Made by a program: the position numbers and the translations under genes
Notes under the pieces: model-generated
What the model saw: only the letters and a program-made list of their open reading frames with translations
Database searches by the model: none
Told to the model about the DNA's origin: nothing
DNA from: Haemonchus contortus
Lineage: Eukaryota; Nematoda; Chromadorea; Rhabditida; Trichostrongylidae
Length of the DNA stretch: 64,000 nucleotides
Assembly (NCBI GenBank): GCA_000469685.2
Contig: LS997567.1
Span: forward strand, 33,411,473 to 33,475,472
Direction: 5' to 3'
Part shown: one piece after another, positions 12,569 through 26,700 of the stretch
Numbering within the stretch: the first letter of the stretch is position 1
How the letters are laid out: each line of letters starts with the position of its first letter

Positions 12569-15500
12569 GCATCATCATCATCATCCATCATCATCATCGC
12601 ATTCATCATCATCATCATCATCATCGCATTCATCATCATCATCATCATCATCGCATTCATCATCATCATCATCATAATCGCATTCATCATCATCATCATC
12701 ATAATCGCATTCATCATCATCATCATCATAATCGCATTCATCATCATCATCATCATAATCGCATTCATCATCATCATAATCGCATTCATCATCATCATCA
12801 TCATAATCGCATTCATCATCATCATCATCATAATCGCATTCATCATCATCATCATCATAATCGCATTCATCATCATCATCATCATAATCGCATTCATCAT
12901 CATCATCATCATAATCGCATTCATCATCATCATCATCATAATCGCATTCATCATCATCATCATCATAATCGCATTCATCATCATCATCATCATAATCGCA
13001 TTCATCATCATCATCATCATCATCATCGCATTCATCATCATCATCATCATCATCATTGCATTCATCATCATCATCATCATCATCATCGCATTCATCATCA
13101 TCATCATCATCATAATCGCATTCATCATCATCATCATCATAATCGCATTCATCATCATCATCATCATAATCGCATTCATCATCATCATCATCATAATCGC
13201 ATTCATCATCATCATCATCATAATCGCATTCATCATCATCATCATCATCATCGCATTCATCATCATCATCATCATCATCATTGCATTCATCATCATCATC
13301 ATCATCATCATCGCATTCATCATCATCATCATCATCATAATCGCATTCATCATCATCATCATCATAATCGCATTCATCATCATCATCATCATAATCGCAT
13401 TCATCATCATCATCATCATAATCGCATTCATCATCATCATCATCCATAATCGCATTCATCATCATCATCATCATAATCGCATTCATCATCATCATCATCA
13501 TAATCGCATTCATCATCATCATAATCGCATTCATCATCATCATCATCATAATCGCATTCATCATCATCATCATCATAATCGCATTCATCATCATCATCAT
13601 CATAATCGCATTCATCATCATCATCATCATAATCGCATTCATCATCATCATCATCATAATCGCATTCATCATCATCATCATCATAATCGCATTCATCATC
13701 ATCATCATCATAATCGCATTCATCATCATCATCATCATAATCGCATTCATCATCATCATCATCATCATCGCATTCATCATCATCATCATCATCATCATTG
13801 CATTCATTCATCATCATCATCATCATCATCGCATTCATCATCATCATCATCATCATAATCGCATTCATCATCATCATCATCATAATCGCATTCATCATCA
13901 TCATCATCATAATCGCATTCATCATCATCATCATCATAATCGCATTCATCATCATCATCATAATCGCATTCATCATCATCATCATCATCATCGCATTCAT
14001 CATCATCATCATCATCATCATCGCATTCATCATCATATCATCATCATCATCGCATTCATCATCATCATCATCATCATAATCGCATTCATCATCATCATCA
14101 TCATAATCGCATTCATCATCATCATCATCATAATCGCATTCATCATCATCATCATCATAATCGCATTCATCATCATCATCATCATAATCGCATTCATCAT
14201 CATCATAATCGCATTCATCATCATCATCATCATAATCGCATTCATCATCATCATCATCATAATCGCATTCATCATCATCATCATCATAATCGCATTTCAT
14301 CATCATCATCATCATCATCGCATTCATCATCATCATCATCATCATCATTGCATTCATCATCATCATCATCATCATCATCGCATTCATCATCATCATCATC
14401 ATCATAATCGCATTCATCATCATCATCATCATCATCATTGCATTCATCATCATCATCATCATCATCATCGCATTCATCATCATCATCATCATCATAATCG
14501 CATTCATCATATCATCATCATCATAATCGCATTCATCATCATTCATCATCATAATCGCATTCATCATCATCATCATCATAATCGCATTCATCATCATCAT
14601 CATCATAATCGCATTCATCATCATCATCATCATCATCGCATTCATCATCATCATCATCATCATCATTGCATTCATCATCATCATCATCATCATCATCGCA
14701 TTCATCATCATCATCATCATCATAATCGCATTCATCATCATCATCATCATAATCGCATTCATCATCATCATCATCATAATCGCATTCATCATCATCATCA
14801 TCATAATCGCATTCATCATCATCATCATCATAATCGCATTCATCATCATCATCATTCATAATCGCATTCATCATCATCATCATCATAATCGCATTCATCA
14901 TCATCATAATCGCATTCATCATCATCATCATCATAATCGCATTCATCATCATCATCATCATAATCGCATTCATCATCATCATCATCATAATCGCATTCAT
15001 CATCATCATCATCATAATCGCATTTCATCATCATCATCATCATAATCGCATTCATCATCATCATCATCATAATCGCATTCATCATCATCATCATCATAAT
15101 CGCATTCATCATCATCATCATCATAAATCGCATTCATCATCATCATCATCATCATCGCATTTCATCATCATCATCATCATCATCTTGCATTCATCATCAT
15201 CATCATCATCATCATCGCATTCATCATCATCATCATCATCATAATCGCATTCATCATCATCATCATCATAATTCGCATCATCATCATCATCATCATAATC
15301 GCATTTCATCATCATCATCATCATAATCGCATTCATCATCATCATCATCATAATCGCATTCATCATCATCATCATCATCATCGCATTCATCATCATCATC
15401 TCATCATCATTGCATTCATCATCATCCATCATCATCATAATCGCATTCATCATCATCATCATCATCATAATCGCATTCATCATCATCATCATCATAATCG

Positions 15501-17851
15501 CATTCATCATCATCATCATCATAATCGCATTCATTCATCATCATCATCATAATCGCATTCATCATCATCATCATCATAATCGCATTCATCATCATCATAA
15601 TCGCATTCATCATCATCATCATCATAATCGCATTCATCATCATCATCATCATAATCGCATTCATCATCATCATCATCATAATCGCATTCATCATCATCAT
15701 CATCATCATCGCATTCATCATCATCATCACATCATCATCATTGCATTCATCATCATCATCATCATCATCATCGCATTCATCTCATCATCATTCATCATAA
15801 TCGCATTCATCATCATCATCATCATAATCGCATTCATCATCATCATCATTCATAATCGCATTCATCATCATCATCATCATCATAATCGCATTCATCATCA
15901 TCATCATCATAATCGCATTCATCATCATCATAATCGCATTCATCATCATCATCATCATAATCGCATTCATCATCATTCATCATCATAATCGCATTCATCA
16001 TCATCATCATCATAATCGCATTCATCATCATCATCATCATAATCGCATTCATCATCATCATCATCATCATCATCGCATTCATCATCATCATCATCATAAT
16101 CGCATTCATCATCATCATCATAATCGCATTCATCATCATCATCATCATAATCGCATTCATCATCATCATCATCATAATCGCATTCATCATCATCATCATC
16201 ATCATAATCGCATTCATCATCATCATCATCATAATCGCATTCATCATCATCATCATCATAATCGCATTCATCATCATCATCATCATAATCGCCTTCATCA
16301 TCATCATCATCATAATCGCATTCATCATCATCATCATCATCATCATAATCGCATTCATCATCATCATCATCATAATCGCATTCATCATCATCATCATCAT
16401 AATCGCATTCATCATCATCATCATCATCATCATAATCGCATTCATCATCATCATCATCATAATCGCATTCATCATCATCATCATCATAATCGCATTCATT
16501 CATCATCATCATCATCATAATCGCATTCATCATCATCATCATCATCATAATCGCATTCATCATCATCATCATCATAATCGCATTCATCATCATCATCATC
16601 ATCATCATAATCGCATTCATCATCATCATCATCATAATCGCATTCATCATCATCATCATCATAATCGCATTCATCATCATCATCATCATAATCGCATTCA
16701 TCATCATCATCATCATCATAATCGCATTCATCATCATCATCATCATAATCGCATTCATCATCATCATCATCATAATCGCATTCATCATCATCATAATCGC
16801 ATTCATCATCATCATCATCATAATCGCATTCATCATCATCATCATCATAATCGCATTCATCATCATCATCATCATAATCGCATTCATCATCATCATCATC
16901 ATCATCATCACATTCATCATCATTCATCATCATCATCATCATATCGCATTCATTCATCATTCATCATCCATTCATCATCATCATCATCATCATCATCGCA
17001 TTCATCATCATCATCATCATCATAATCGCATTCATCATCATTCATCATCATAAATCGCATTCATCATCATCATCATCATAATCGCATTCATCATCATCAT
17101 CATCATAATCGCATTCATCATCATCATCATCATAATCGCATTCATCATCATCATCATCATAATCGCATTCATCATCATCATCATCATAATCGCATTCATC
17201 ATCATCATCATCATCATAATCGCATTCATCATCATCATCATCATAATCGCATTCATCATCATCATCATCATAATCGCATTCATCATCATCAATCATCATA
17301 ATCGCATTCATCATCATCATCATCATAATCGCATTTCATCATCATCATCATCATAATCGCATTCATCATCATCATCATCATAATCGCATTCATCATCATC
17401 ATCATCATCATAATCGCATTCATCATCATCATCATCATAATCGCATTCATCATCATCATCATCATAATCGCATTCATCATCATCATCATCATCATAATCG
17501 CATTCATTCATCATCATCATCATAATCGCATTCATCATCATCATCATCATAATCGCATTCATCATCATCATCATCATAATCGCATTCATCATCATCATCA
17601 TCATCATGATTGCATTCATCATCATCATCGCATTCATCATCATCATCATCATAATCGCCATCATCATCATCATCATCATCATCGCATTCATCATCATCAT
17701 CATCGCATTCATCATCATCATCATCATAATCGCATTCATCATCATCATCATCATAATCGCATTCATCATCATCATCATCATAATCGCATTCATCATCATC
17801 ATCATCATCATCATCGCATTCATCATCATCATCATCATCATCATCATTGCA

Positions 17852-17908
<57 letters not shown>

Positions 17909-18241
17909 GCATTCATCATCATCATCATCATCATAATCGCATTCATCATCATCATCATCATAATCGCATTCATCATCATCATCATCATAATCGCATTCAT
18001 CATCATCATCATCATAATCGCATTCATCATCATCATCATCATAATCGCATTCATCATCATCATCATCATAATCGCATTCATCATCATCATCATCATAATC
18101 GCATTCATCATCATCATAATCGCATTCATCATCATCATCATCATAATCGCATTCATCATCATCATCATCATAATCGCATTCATCATCATCATCATCATCA
18201 TCATCATCGCATTCATCATCATCATCATCATCATCATTGCA

Positions 18242-18277
<36 letters not shown>

Positions 18278-18687
18278 GCATTCATCATCATCATCATCAT
18301 CATAATCGCATTCATCATCATCATCATCATAATCGCATTCATCATCATCATCATCATAATCGCATTCATCATCATCATCATCATAATCGCATTCATCATC
18401 ATCATCATCATAATCGCATTCATCATCATCATCATCATAATCGCAATCATCATAATCGCATTCATCATCATCATCATCATAATCGCATTCATCATCATCA
18501 TCATCATAATCGCATTCATCATCATCATCATCATCATAATCGCATTCATCATCATCATCATCATAATCGCAATTCATCATCATCATCATCATAATCGCAT
18601 TCATCATCATCATCATCATCATAATCGCATTCATCATCATCATCATCATAATCGCATTCATCATCATCATCATCATCATCATCATTG

Positions 18688-18724
<37 letters not shown>

Positions 18725-20675
18725 GCATTCATCATCATAATCGCATTCATCATCATCATCATCATAATCGCATTCATCATCATCATCATCATAATCGCAT
18801 TCATCATCATCATCATCATAATCGCATTCATCATCATCATCATCATAATCGCATTCATCATCATCATCATCATAATCGCATTCATCATCATCATCATCAT
18901 AATCGCATTCATCATCATCATCATCATAATCGCATTCATCATCATCATCATCATAATCGCATTCATCATCATCATCATCATAATCGCATTCATCATCATC
19001 ATCATCATAATCGCATTCATCATCATCATCATCATAATCGCATTCATCATCATCATCATCATCACCATCATCATCGCATTCATCATCATCATCATCATAA
19101 TCGCATTCATCATCATCATCATCATAATCGCATTCATCATCATCATCATCATAATCGCATTCATCATCATCATCATCATAATCGCATTCATCATCATCAT
19201 CATCATCATAATCGCATTCATCATCATCATCATCATAATCGCATTCATCATCATCATCATCATCATAATCGCATTCATCATCATCATCATCATAATCGCA
19301 TTCATCATCATCATCATCATAATCGCATTCATCATCATCATCATCATAATCGCATTCATCATCATCATCATCATAATCGCATTCATCATCATCATCATCA
19401 TAATCGCATTCATCATCATCATCATCATAATCGCATTCATCATCATCATCATCATAATCGCATTCATCATCATCATCATCATAATCGCATTCATTCATCA
19501 TCATCATCATCATAATCGCATTCATCATCATCATCATCATAATCGCATTCATCATCATCATCATCATAATCGCATTCATCATCATCATCATCATAATCGC
19601 ATTCATCATCATCATCATCATAATCGCATTCATCATCATCATCATCATAATCGCATTCATCATCATCATCATCATAATCGCATTCATCGTCATCATCATC
19701 ATCATAATCGCATTCAATCATCATCATCATCATAATCGCATTCATCATCATCATCATCATAATCGCATTCATCATCATCATCATCATCATAATCGCATTC
19801 ATCATCATCATCATCATAATCGCATTCATCATCATCATCATCATAATCGCATTCATCATCATCATCATCATAATCGCATTCATCATCATCATCATCATCA
19901 TAATCGCATTCATCATCATCATCATCATAATCGCATTCATCATCATCATCATCATAATCGCATTCATCATCATCATCATCATAATCGCATTCATCATCAT
20001 CATCATCATAATCGCATTCATCATCATCATCATCATAATCGCATTCATCATCATCATCATCATAATCGCATTCATCATCATCATCATCATCATAATCGCA
20101 TTCATCATCATCATCATCATAATCGCATTCATCATCATCATCATCAATAATCGCATTCATCATCATCATCATCATAATCGCATTCATCATCATCATCATC
20201 ATAATCGCATTCATCATCATCATCATCATAATCGCATTCATCATCATCATCATCATAATCGCATTCATCATCATCATCATCATCATAATCGCATTCATCA
20301 TCATCATCATCATAATCGCATCATCATCATCATCATCATAATCGCATTCATCATCATCATCATCATAATAATCGCATTCATCATCTTCATCATCATAATC
20401 GCATTCATCATCATCATCATCATAATCGCATTCATCATCATCATCATCATAATCGCATATCATCATCATCATCATCATAATCGCATCATCATCATCATCA
20501 TCATAATCGCATTCATCATCATCATCATCATAATCGCATTCATCATCATCATAATCCGCATTCATCATCATCATCATCATAATCGCATTCATCATCATCA
20601 TCATCATAATCGCATTCATCATCATCATCATCATAATCGCATTCATCATCATCATCATCATCATCATCGCATTCA

Positions 20676-20710
<35 letters not shown>

Positions 20711-23700
20711 TCATCATCATCATCATCATCATATCGCATTCATCATCATCATCATCATAATCGCATTCATCATCATCATCATCATAATCGCATTCATCAT
20801 CATCATCATCATAATCGCATTCATCATCATCATCATCATAATCGCATTCATCATCATCATCATCATAATCGCATTCATCATCATCATCATCATAATCGCA
20901 TTCATCATCATCATCATCATAATCGCATTCATCATCATCATCATCATTCATAATCGCATTCATCATCATTCATCATCATAATCGCATTCATCATCATCAT
21001 CATCATAATCGCATTCATCATCATCATCATCATAATCGCATTCATCATCATCATCATCATAATCGCATTCATCATCATCATCATCATAAATCGCATTCAT
21101 CATCATCATCATCATCATAATCGCATTCATCATCATCATCATCATAATCGCATTCATCATCATCATCATCATCATAATCGCATTCATCATCATCATCATC
21201 ATAATTCGCATTCATCATCATCATCATATCATAATCGCATTCATCATCATCATCATAATCGCATTCATCATCATCATCATCATAATCGCATTCATCATCA
21301 TCATCATCATAATCGCATTCATCATCATCATCATCATAATCGCATTCATCATCATCGTCATCATAATCGCATTCATCATCATCATCATCATAATCGCATT
21401 CATCATCATCATCATCATAATCGCATTCATCATCATCATCATCATCATCATAATCGCATTCATCATCATCATCATAATCGCATTCATCATCATCATCATC
21501 ATAATCGCATTCATCATCATCATCATCATAATCGCATTCATTCATCATCATCATCGCATTCATCATCTCATCATCGCATTCATCATCATCATCATCGCAT
21601 TCATCATCATCATCATCGCATTCATCATCTTCTTCATCTTCTTCTTCTCATGCTTCATATTCTTCATAATCTTCAAATCTTTCTTCACCGCAGTCTTCAA
21701 ATTCTTCAGCTCTTTCTTCATAATTTTCATCTCGTTCATCCCTTTCTTCTTAATCATCTTCTCAATCTTTTTCATATTCTTCGTCGACTTCTTCCGCTCC
21801 ATCACATTGTCCATATTCATATTCTCACTTGATCTCAATTTTCTTCATAGTAATAAATTTATTCATTTGTTTTATGCACTGAAATGTGTGCCGAAGTTCA
21901 AGGACAGAAGCCTCCACCATAAAAACCTAAATGACTGAAAAGAGTAGGAATGCATACAACGTACAGATGTGTACACTCAGTATTAAAATCAAAAATGAGA
22001 AGATTTCCGTCACAGAAGTCGCATGCCGAGCTGATCTCCCGTCCTTTCCAGCAGCCAGGCATGATAGTCGACTCCCCTTGCAGTAGAATGAAGTAGTTCT
22101 CGAAAGTCATTACATTCTAGAGGGTGGTATCCAAAATGAATAGCTTGCCATCTGAAAGAATGGCTTATTTACCAAGGTGGTCTTCAGCTTAACAAATGAG
22201 GTGGATATCGGTAAATCCAGTTGAATAATCTCCAGGATCCTTGCGCGACTACCAGGCTATTTTTCGGACGGTAGGAAAACATGGGAAGGAGTAGGGCTAA
22301 TCAAGCGAATCACCATTCGAAAGGGAAAACAGTTAGTCATCATAGGGTCAAGAGCATCAATATATCATGTATAACACCGCCAATTCTTGGGAATATCGCA
22401 AGGGGTTTCAAAAGGAAATGGCTTTTGTCCTGGAAGTGAATGCGCAAAACGGGTTAAGTTTCTCCATAGCCTTGAAGAATGGTGAAAGGCTATTCCGAAA
22501 AATTCACTGTTTGAAAACTAATCCTGGATTATTGAACTTTATTAAGATCAGACGTTAAAACTTAACACTCCTCCAATGTCAACTTTCCTCAGTTTGTCTC
22601 TGAATACCTTACCACCTTGTGATCGGAGTAACTCAGTCAGGAAGCAATCAAGCGATCTCACAGTCCGGTAGAAGAGTTGTTGAACAGTGAGACATGGTGT
22701 TCCTTCAGAATCTTGTCATTGTGCCGGTTTAAACCACTCTTTTTACCTCTGCTTTAGCGGAACCCTTAATATTCGCTTGTTCTTAATTTAGTTTCGCTCT
22801 TTGAGATAGGAAATCAGGCTCAACTCAGCTCCGATTTGCTTATTGTGTTAGCTGTGTTAGCTTAGGTTAAGCGCTTTCAATATTTCTGCGTAACAAATTA
22901 ATATGATTAGTTCAAAAAATCTGGAATAAAATAGTCTTGTAAAAGTCCGTTGTACTTTCTCCAATTTCAGCATATCCTTTTTGCAGACCGTATTCCATGC
23001 GGAGGAGTAGTACTCAAGATGATGAAAAAGGAAAGCAGTTTTCTATAAAGCAAGTAGCGCTTTTGAGTCTCTCCGGGAATTTTCGGAAGATCAGATAGAC
23101 GGAACGCCTTTTTAGATATCTTTTCTAAGTGTGCTGAAATCGTCGTAAGAGCATAAATTTTTATATGGTCTCCGTACATTTGAACCTCGTTATCCATCGA
23201 GGCTCTAATGAACGTAGGAAGATCGATGGTGTAGATTAGGAAGAGTAAGGGAGATAAAACACTTCTCTGAGGGGCACCACTGAAACAGCTGTCTTCCAGA
23301 AAAGCTGTGGCCCACCTTAACAGTCAGAAATTGATTATTCAAATATAATTTGAACCACTTCAAAGTTGCCCATTTACACCAAGGCTTTTGAGTTTGACAA
23401 TCATCTTCGAATCACGTACTGTGTCAAATGCTTTACAATCCTTGGGACTCTCATAATCACCGACCTCTCGGGTGACTGCGTCTACTTTTCCACTCAAGGC
23501 GCTCTCTTTTCCTTTTTATTTGCGTTTCTGCTTGTCACTTCTTCCGTTAGTTGCTCTCCTAACTTCTTTGCTGCTTTGCTATGTCTGTATTTCCTTGTAA
23601 CACATTAACCAACCTGAGAATTCGATTTCTTCTGATTTTCTTTGGCACTCTTCCTTGATATCGATCCCTCGTCATTCTATCTACCATATCATGACCCCAA

Positions 23701-26700
23701 GGTTGTTCGTACAACTAGGCGCAGGGAAACTGTTCCAGACGATTTGGCCCAAGGAAAAAGAGGTGGCGCAGACGTGGGAGGTTCCAATCCAGAGGCTGGT
23801 CCGTATGAAAAGGACCACAGAAGCTGAGCGTGAGTGGACTTCTGAAGGCGCTCCACGAGCGCAGTACCGACCCGGTTATCATAAAAATGCTCAACGTTCT
23901 TTCGGAAAAAAACTTCAAATGAAATATTTGAACATGCTGAGGCTGAAATGTGATCTAGAAGCCTGGTGGTGAACGGTATTGACGATGCACCACATCAATT
24001 CAAACCCTCGTAGCGCCAGAAAATTCTACAAAATAGGGTGGCTGACCTACTTGATATTTTGCAAGTTGAGTGCTGCCCAGTAGAGATCTACAAAATGGAG
24101 AAGCTTCACCCCTGTTGTCCGAAGTTGGTAAAAACTTCGTTCTCCTCTAAGGGCGCACTAGCAAACTGTATGACCTACGTCAGACACTTGCGGTCCACAG
24201 GTTTAGCTAATGCGTTTGTAAGATAAAACGTGGCGGTTGAACAACGAGGGTATGAATACGAGGTACGGCAGGAAGCAAAAGAATGGAATAGAGGAAAATC
24301 GAAACGTGAGTGGATCGTATTCGGGGGAGTACTCAGAAAGATTTTAGATCTTTCTTAATCTCAAAAGATGGAAAACTGCTCAATCGCTATATCTGCTAGA
24401 AAGTCGTGATCAAAATGTTGTCGAACACGCTCAAAGACAGTCATGTATGAAAGTTATTAGAGATCGAACGTGAGGTTTTTTACTCTGGAAGGTAAGCCTA
24501 ATTTGTACTGAATAAACTGCAGTTGCTTAGCGTTTTCTAGTCTATTGCAACTTCTATAATCGTGTATCATTTTCAGTCTGTTTTCATATGTGATGCCTAC
24601 AGTATGCAACTGCACTCTGATCAGACTGTTGCTTACCATCGAAATGGGTCAGTAGACCTCCATTTGAACTTACTTCACTCTCTTGCACGATAGGTGAGTC
24701 TCTTTAGACGTTTAACGCAAGATGGCAAGAAACAAACAGTCGATATGGAGGCAGTATTCGAAAGTGTTCTTGAGGATGCGTCTCGGGCAGTGGGGAATGG
24801 CTCAGCTACAGCTCAGGTAGCTTCGAGTTTCAAGTTCAGAGATTAATGTCGCAACCCTAGTGGGCAGGTCATACGAGTAGGTTGGATTACACGTATTTCA
24901 GCGTATCAATTGCACTTTGACGAATAGCATTCAAAAATCTTAGCAGGCAGTGATTCTGTGCCAGCAGCAATGGCAACAGCCTGTCTGTCACGCGATTCTT
25001 TCTATTATGGTGAACACAGTCACAGCTCAGGGAAGGGCTCATTATAGGCACAGGCAAAGCGTGGCTGCCGTGCAAAAGAGCCAGAAGACGCAATAACTTC
25101 AAATTTTTAGCAGAATAGATAAAATAATAGAATTTCAGTCCTGAGTGAGAATATCGCCAGCTTTTTTAAATTTAAAGCCGTTCTGTTAGACTGATTCCTA
25201 GGAATTCGGCGAGGAATGACTTAGTAGGATAAGGAGGGGTGGGTTGTGAGTGAAAACGTGTGGTGCACATAGTCACTAAACAAAACCTTGTCCATGATGT
25301 GTACCAGTGTTTCCTCTGAAGTCAGCGATGTCGAGGCCAAAATTAATTATTCAATCAAAACATTGTTAGTGTAAAGTCAGGATACAGGTTCGCACACGGA
25401 GTGGACAGCGTTATCTGCGGTTAAAATTTGAGAGTCGGTGTTAATCGAGCTTCATTATCGAATAAAACCCTGAGTACATAGTGTTCATGCTGTGCTGAGC
25501 ATACTGGAAATTTGAGGAACCGTACCTACTGAGAATAAAGCGTGCTCTGGAACTTGGAGAATTTCATAACTCGGTTGTAGCTCGGAACTCAGAAAAAAGT
25601 TGATGTACAGGTATGAGGTCATTATACAAAAATGTAGTGTAAAGTTATGTGGTGTTCGTAGGAGCTGGAAGGATCTGTGAAGTTCATGCAAATGGTCACA
25701 CGAGTTTTTCTTCCGATAGCAATTCGATTTATGATTTTGGCAAACGTTGGCAGAAGCTTTCGAATGTAATGCGTATGAGTGTTTCTGACAGAAACGGATG
25801 TCAGAAAACAACAAAAATTGAGCAAAGTCGTCGAAGAAACTAGAAGGCTAATTCATTGAGTCTCTTTTCTCCTGTAGTAACGAGAGTATTTCAGCAGAGA
25901 GATTGTAAGTATATGGTGTGATTGGAAGATAAAATAATAATGAAAGAATTTTGCCTTCTGAAATTCACCTGTGTCACCTAGCTTGGGCTGAGGTGGTGTA
26001 GTGGCAAGCGGCGCATTACAGACGCATGGTTACGGGTTCGGATCCCGTATCGTTATCGTTCACACTATCCTAGCCTTCCGTCCCTCCGGGATCCGTCCGG
26101 GCTCGTTCAATTGGTACCACGCTTTTCTATAAGGATAAGAGCACTGACTTTTATATCGGCTGGCCAAGGCAAGTCATTGTGTGGGCCACACACGCATTCA
26201 ATACGCCACTGCGATTTTGAATGTAGTCGAATACAGGAGCGCATCTCCCAATAGGACTGATTTACGCTCGAAGACTCTCTCCCTTATCCTTTCTATCACT
26301 TGTCTTCCAGATGATCCTTGATTCCTTCAAGCGAACACCAATTACGTTTACATTTTTCCTCGTAGCAAGCCAAAGCAGTCAGCGGATCGTCATCGCTCGA
26401 AGGACGCGAGGCATGACTTTACTTTAGCCAAGAGCATTTTTGGATAAGTTTGGCCATCGCGCTTGCAACCGTCCTGCTTTGACGTCCCGAAGGATCCAGT
26501 CGATAACCGCCCTGGTGCAAGGATTATCGCAATATCGTAGAACGTGTAGGGCCTACCTGATTTTTGATTCCGTGGTTTGAGCGACGACGTTCCTAACCTC
26601 CGTTCATCAACAGAACTTGGAATTCCGAATTCCCTTCTACACGTACGCCTGAAGAGAATTCCGAGCATCGTCCTCTCCACAGCAGGCACAGCAGATTATG

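Noticed and set aside
12449..21628. CRISPR-like array.
   Set aside because: There are no unique spacers, the unit is low-complexity, and the context is eukaryotic.
12187..21838. Open frames of up to 737 codons on both strands (poly-His, poly-Ile, Met/Asn/Ala, Asp/Glu/Cys).
   Set aside because: All are products of the CAT satellite unit being a multiple of three. No splice, start context or non-repeat domain supports them.
25986..26055. Functional tRNA gene.
   Set aside because: The T-arm is good, but no 7-bp acceptor stem forms and a SINE body follows.
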